Positions 5,072-8,336 of a stretch of DNA of 8,336 nt are shown here, piece by piece. The stretch lies in the NCBI GenBank assembly GCA_905235695.1, contig CAJOMW010000051.1:1-8336 (forward strand), given 5' to 3'. This DNA is from an uncultured Clostridia bacterium. Its GTDB lineage: Bacteria > Bacillota > Clostridia > Oscillospirales > CAG-382. Both the position numbers and the translations under genes were made by a program. A model generated the notes under the pieces. It was not told the origin of the DNA, made no database searches, and was given only the letters and a program-made list of their open reading frames with translations. Each line of letters opens with the position of its first letter. Position 1 is the stretch's first letter.

Positions 5072-8000
5072 CCAGCAAAAAGCTTTTGTGAAAAATTCGG
5101 GAAATACGAGAACACGAAAGAGAAATAACCGACAAAATACTCGATTTCAGCGCCAAAGTCGACGTTGACAAGCGAATGATAATGGTAAAGGCCGATATAG
5201 ACGGCTATGTGCACTTCTCTGAGCTTGAAAAGATAGAACGGCACATAGGAGAGGCGTATGAGCTCAGCTACATGGAGATATATCCCTCGTTCAAGAACGT
5301 GGAATTCAATCTCGGATACATGGATCACGTCTTTTACGAGCTTGCAAGACTTACGGCGCTCGGCAAGGGCTTCTTCAACGGCGCAGAGGCGTCTCTTGAG
5401 GGAGCGGAAATATCTGCCGAGGGAAACGTCATGTCCATCTCCCTTAAAAAGGGCGGCAAGAGGCTGCTCCTTGCCGGAAAGTGCGACGAGCTGATATCAA
5501 ACGTAATTTATGACCTGTTCGGAGTCAGGTATGAAATAGATTTTTGCGGAGTAACTGTATTTGACGAAGACGATTACATCGAGCCGCCTCTGCCGGAAAT
5601 AACCATACCGCTGACTCGCAGAGAAAAGGAAGAAGCGGCGGTGCAGGAGGCAAAAGCTGCGCTCGGCTACGTATCCAACACGGAAGCGGTCGTGGAGATT
5701 GACCCTGAAAATGCGACGGTAAAATCCGGAAACATGGTATTCGACATTTCCGAGATGGAGACAATATACAAGCAAATAAAGAGCTTAGCCGTAACGCCTA
5801 TAAGGAACATCTCGCAGGACACCTCGTTCACTATATGCGGAGAGGTGTTCTCATATCAGAAAAAGCTGACAAAAAGCGGGAAAAATTACATAGTCTCTTT
5901 CTATATTACGGACAACGACGCTTCGGCAGTTGTAAAATTCATATATGACTCGGACATGGACGAGGAATATGAAAAGATCAAAGACGGCGCTTCCATAATG
6001 CTGAGAGGCACTCTGCAAATGAACAAGTTCGACAATGCGCTCGTTATAAAGCCGCTCGGCATAGCCATGATAAAGCGGATAATGCGCACCGATAACGCCG
6101 AGGAAAAGCGTGTGGAGCTGCATCTTCACACCACTCTTTCCACAATGGACTCCACCTTCTCGCCCGAGGACGTCGTAAAGACCATATCGAGGTTCGGTCA
6201 CAAGGCAGTCGCCGTCACCGACCACGGAAATCTCCAGGCGTTCCCCGAAATAATGACCGCCGCCGAAAAGGCAAAGGCGGACTTCAAGATAATATACGGT
6301 ATGGAAGCGTATTTCGTCGACGACACCGCAACGGCTGTATTCGGGGATAAAAATGCGGATATAGAAAATGACACGTTCTGCGTATTTGACATAGAGACGA
6401 CAGGTCTTTCCGTAAAGGACTGCGCAATAACGGAAATAGGTGCGGTACTTTTCAAAAAGGGCGAAGTGCTCGACGTTTATAAGACGTTTGTAAATCCCCA
6501 CATGGAGATAAGCGAGAAAATAGTGGGGCTGACGGGGATAACCAACGAAATGGTGGCGGATGCGCCGGATATTTCCGAAGTTCTGCCTGATTTTCTGAAA
6601 TTTGCCGGAGACAGTCTGTTCGTCGCTCACAATGCAACGTTCGACATAGGCTTTATCAGAGCCGCCTGCGAAAAGTGCGGCATAGCATTCGATCCCACTT
6701 TTATAGACACCGTTGCCGTATCGAGATACGTCAATAAGGATCTCTCAAAGCACAACCTCGACGCACTCGCAAAGTATTTTGACCTCGGAGACTTCAATCA
6801 CCACAGGGCGTTTGAAGACGCTCATATGCTCGCACTTATATACGGAAAGCTCTGCCAAAAGCTCGTGGCGGAAGGCATCAAATCGGTTGATCAGCTCAGA
6901 AACAACATGAGCGGAAGCTGTGATCCCAAAAAGATAAAGACGTATCATCAGATAATCCTCGTAAAGAATCAGACAGGGCTTAAAAATCTGTACAAGCTCG
7001 TTTCGTTCTCGTATCTCGACTACTACCACCGCTTTCCCAGAATACCCAAGACCGTGCTCGAGCAGTACAGGGACGGTCTGATAATCGGCTCTGCGTGCGA
7101 AGCGGGAGAGCTGTATCAGGCAATTCTCACGGGAAGACCGCACAGCGAGCTTGTTGAAATGGCAAAGTTCTACGACTATCTTGAAATACAGCCGCTCGGA
7201 AACAATCAATTCATGATTGACAACGGCACGGTAGCCGGCAGGCAGGCGCTCATAGATATAAACAAGGCTATAATACAGCTCGGCGACGAACTCGGTATAC
7301 CGGTAGTCGCAACAGGCGATGTACACTTCAACGAGCCGAGCGATGAAATATTCCGTCATATACTTCTCGCAGGGCAAAAGTATTCCGATGCGGACAGGCA
7401 CGTACCTCTCTACATGAGAACTACCGAAGAAATGCTCGCGGAATTTGACTATCTCGAACCCGAAAAGGCGTATGAAATAGTCGTCACCAATACAAACAAA
7501 ATAGCCGATATGGTCGAAAAGATAAGACCTATACCGCCCGGCTCCTACCCTCCCCACATGGACGGAGCGGAAGAAGAGCTGACCTCGAGCTGCTACGCAA
7601 GGGCAAAGGAGCTTTACGGAGATCCGCTGCCGGAGGTCGTCGAGACGAGGCTGAAGAGAGAGCTGTCGCCTATCATTGACAACGGCTTTGCGGTTTTGTA
7701 CGTAATTGCGAGAAGGCTGATAAAATACAGCGAGGATCTCGGATATCTCGTCGGCTCAAGAGGCTCGGTCGGCTCGTCTTTCGTTGCGACGATGGCAGGC
7801 ATTTCCGAAGTCAATCCCCTTCCGCCGCATTACAGGTGTCCGAAATGCCTCCACTCTGAATTTATAACGGACGGCTCGGTCGGCTCGGGCTTTGACATAC
7901 CGCCTAAAGACTGCCCCGAATGCGGCACGCCGATGATAGGCGACGGACACGACATACCTTTTGAGACCTTCCTCGGTTTCAAGGGGGACAAGTCTCCCGA

Positions 8001-8336
8001 TATCGATCTGAACTTCTCCGGAGACGTACAGGGCAAGGTGCACAAGTACACGGAAGTGCTCTTCGGAGCGGAGAACGTTTTTAGAGCCGGCACTCTCGGC
8101 ACAGTCGCCGAAAAGAATGCATACGGATACGTAATGAAATACCTCGAGGAGAGAGGTATTACTCTTAACAAGGCTGAGGAACAGCGTTTGACTAACGGAT
8201 GTACGGGCGTTAAGAGAACCACCGGTCAGCACCCCGGCGGAATAATCGTCGTTCCAAAGGAGTACGACGTCTACGACTTCACGCCGGTACAGCATCCCGC
8301 CGACGATCCTAAGAGCGATATAGTAACCACGCACTT
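5069..8336 (+). CDS. polC: PolC-type DNA polymerase III alpha subunit, 3' partial, apparent frameshift near the N-terminus
   Basis: The replicative polymerase of low-GC Gram-positive bacteria, with built-in 3'-5' proofreading. About 1089 of roughly 1440 residues are present; the thumb and finger parts lie beyond the window. Numbering assumes one restored base. An N-terminal domain (1 to about 200) is followed by an OB fold (about 249-346), a PHP domain starting at ELHLH (His352, His354) and continuing as VTDHGN, and an inserted DEDDh exonuclease: DIETTGL (Asp441, Glu443), HNATFD (Asp526), HHRAFED (His579, Asp584). The rest of PHP then leads into the polymerase core: SRGSVGSS, a zinc finger CPKC/CPEC (924, 927, 949, 952) and palm aspartates PDIDLNF (Asp978, Asp980). 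All expected motifs are intact, and I read the frame as open from 5092 to the end. The Shine-Dalgarno-backed ATG (5069) is in another frame and stops at 5126-5128; an in-frame TGA at 5089-5091 limits the main frame. The first in-frame ATGs, 5176 and 5182, lack a ribosome binding site. Confidence 0.95.
5091..5101 (+). other. polC: likely site of a one-base deletion in polC
   Basis: Only between the TGA at 5089-5091 (PolC frame) and the TAA at 5126-5128 (ATG frame) can the frames be joined. The segment holds A5 (5091-5095) and G3 (5099-5101), typical places for a lost base. Adding one A would give CEKIREIREHERE; adding one G would give CEKFGEIREHERE. Both lead into EITDKILDFSAKVDV without a stop. 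No canonical two-codon X-XXY-YYZ slippery heptamer is present in the ATG frame, so programmed -1 frameshifting is unlikely. Confidence 0.65.

Noticed and set aside
5069..5128. 19-codon frame as a real upstream peptide controlling polC
   Set aside because: PolC would then need to start after TAA 5126, and the first in-frame ATG is about 48 bases further with no ribosome binding site. The residues also read smoothly into PolC if one base is restored.
5087..5128. programmed -1 ribosomal frameshift in polC
   Set aside because: The ATG frame holds no X-XXY-YYZ heptamer, A5 is too short for efficient transcriptional slippage, and I see no strong downstream stem. I know of no PolC that uses recoding.
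5851..6630. 259-codon open frame on the minus strand
   Set aside because: It lies wholly inside polC, opposite conserved OB-fold, PHP and exonuclease motifs. Its translation is rich in Tyr, Arg, His and Val with no recognisable domain. It is a by-product of polC codon use.
6745..7557. 270-codon open frame on the minus strand
   Set aside because: It is also antisense to conserved PolC sequence, with no domain I recognise in its translation.
7762..7887. 15-base exact repeat GGCTCGGTCGGCTCG at 7762-7776 and 7873-7887
   Set aside because: Both copies encode GSVGS motifs that are each conserved in PolC. The repeat reflects protein sequence and codon choice, not a mobile or regulatory element.

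Overview
The window reads as chromosomal housekeeping DNA from a member of the Clostridia, probably a gut Oscillospiraceae- or Christensenella-type lineage. The evidence is a Gram-positive PolC-type replicase, the rseP-ispG-polC gene order typical of Clostridia, a DUF4364 protein, an RNase M5-like DUF4093 protein and strong AGGAG-type ribosome binding sites. GC content looks intermediate by eye. Isoleucine is coded very often by ATA and arginine often by AGG/AGA, evenly across all genes, so I see no sign of recent transfer. All supported genes lie on the + strand. The assignment to a lineage is inference.

Layout. Positions 1-106 may hold the tail of a membrane protein. A near-consensus promoter (103-131) then starts a leader of about 107 nt with a small hairpin and a direct repeat. 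It serves a two-gene unit: a DUF4364 winged-helix-like protein (245-775) and a Toprim/DUF4093 protein related to ribonuclease M5 (777-1343), separated by one base. A good intrinsic terminator (1401-1430) closes the unit. A second promoter (about 1451-1480) precedes a stand-alone DUF815 AAA+ ATPase (1530-2714).

After a 128-bp gap with a hairpin comes the conserved block: rseP (site-2 protease), ispG (MEP isoprenoid pathway) and polC (replicative DNA polymerase III alpha subunit). polC runs off the right edge after about 1089 residues. The usual clostridial neighbours cdsA and dxr are not upstream of rseP here; the DUF815 gene takes that place.

The main anomaly is at the 5' end of polC. The well-placed Shine-Dalgarno and ATG (5069) open a frame that hits TAA after 19 codons, while the PolC frame is open from just after a TGA at 5089 to the window end. 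A one-base loss near 5091-5101 explains this simply, either as a sequence error or as a real lesion in an essential gene. I found no phage, CRISPR, insertion sequence, tRNA or rRNA, and no convincing undescribed system. The DUF4364-Toprim pair is the least understood part.
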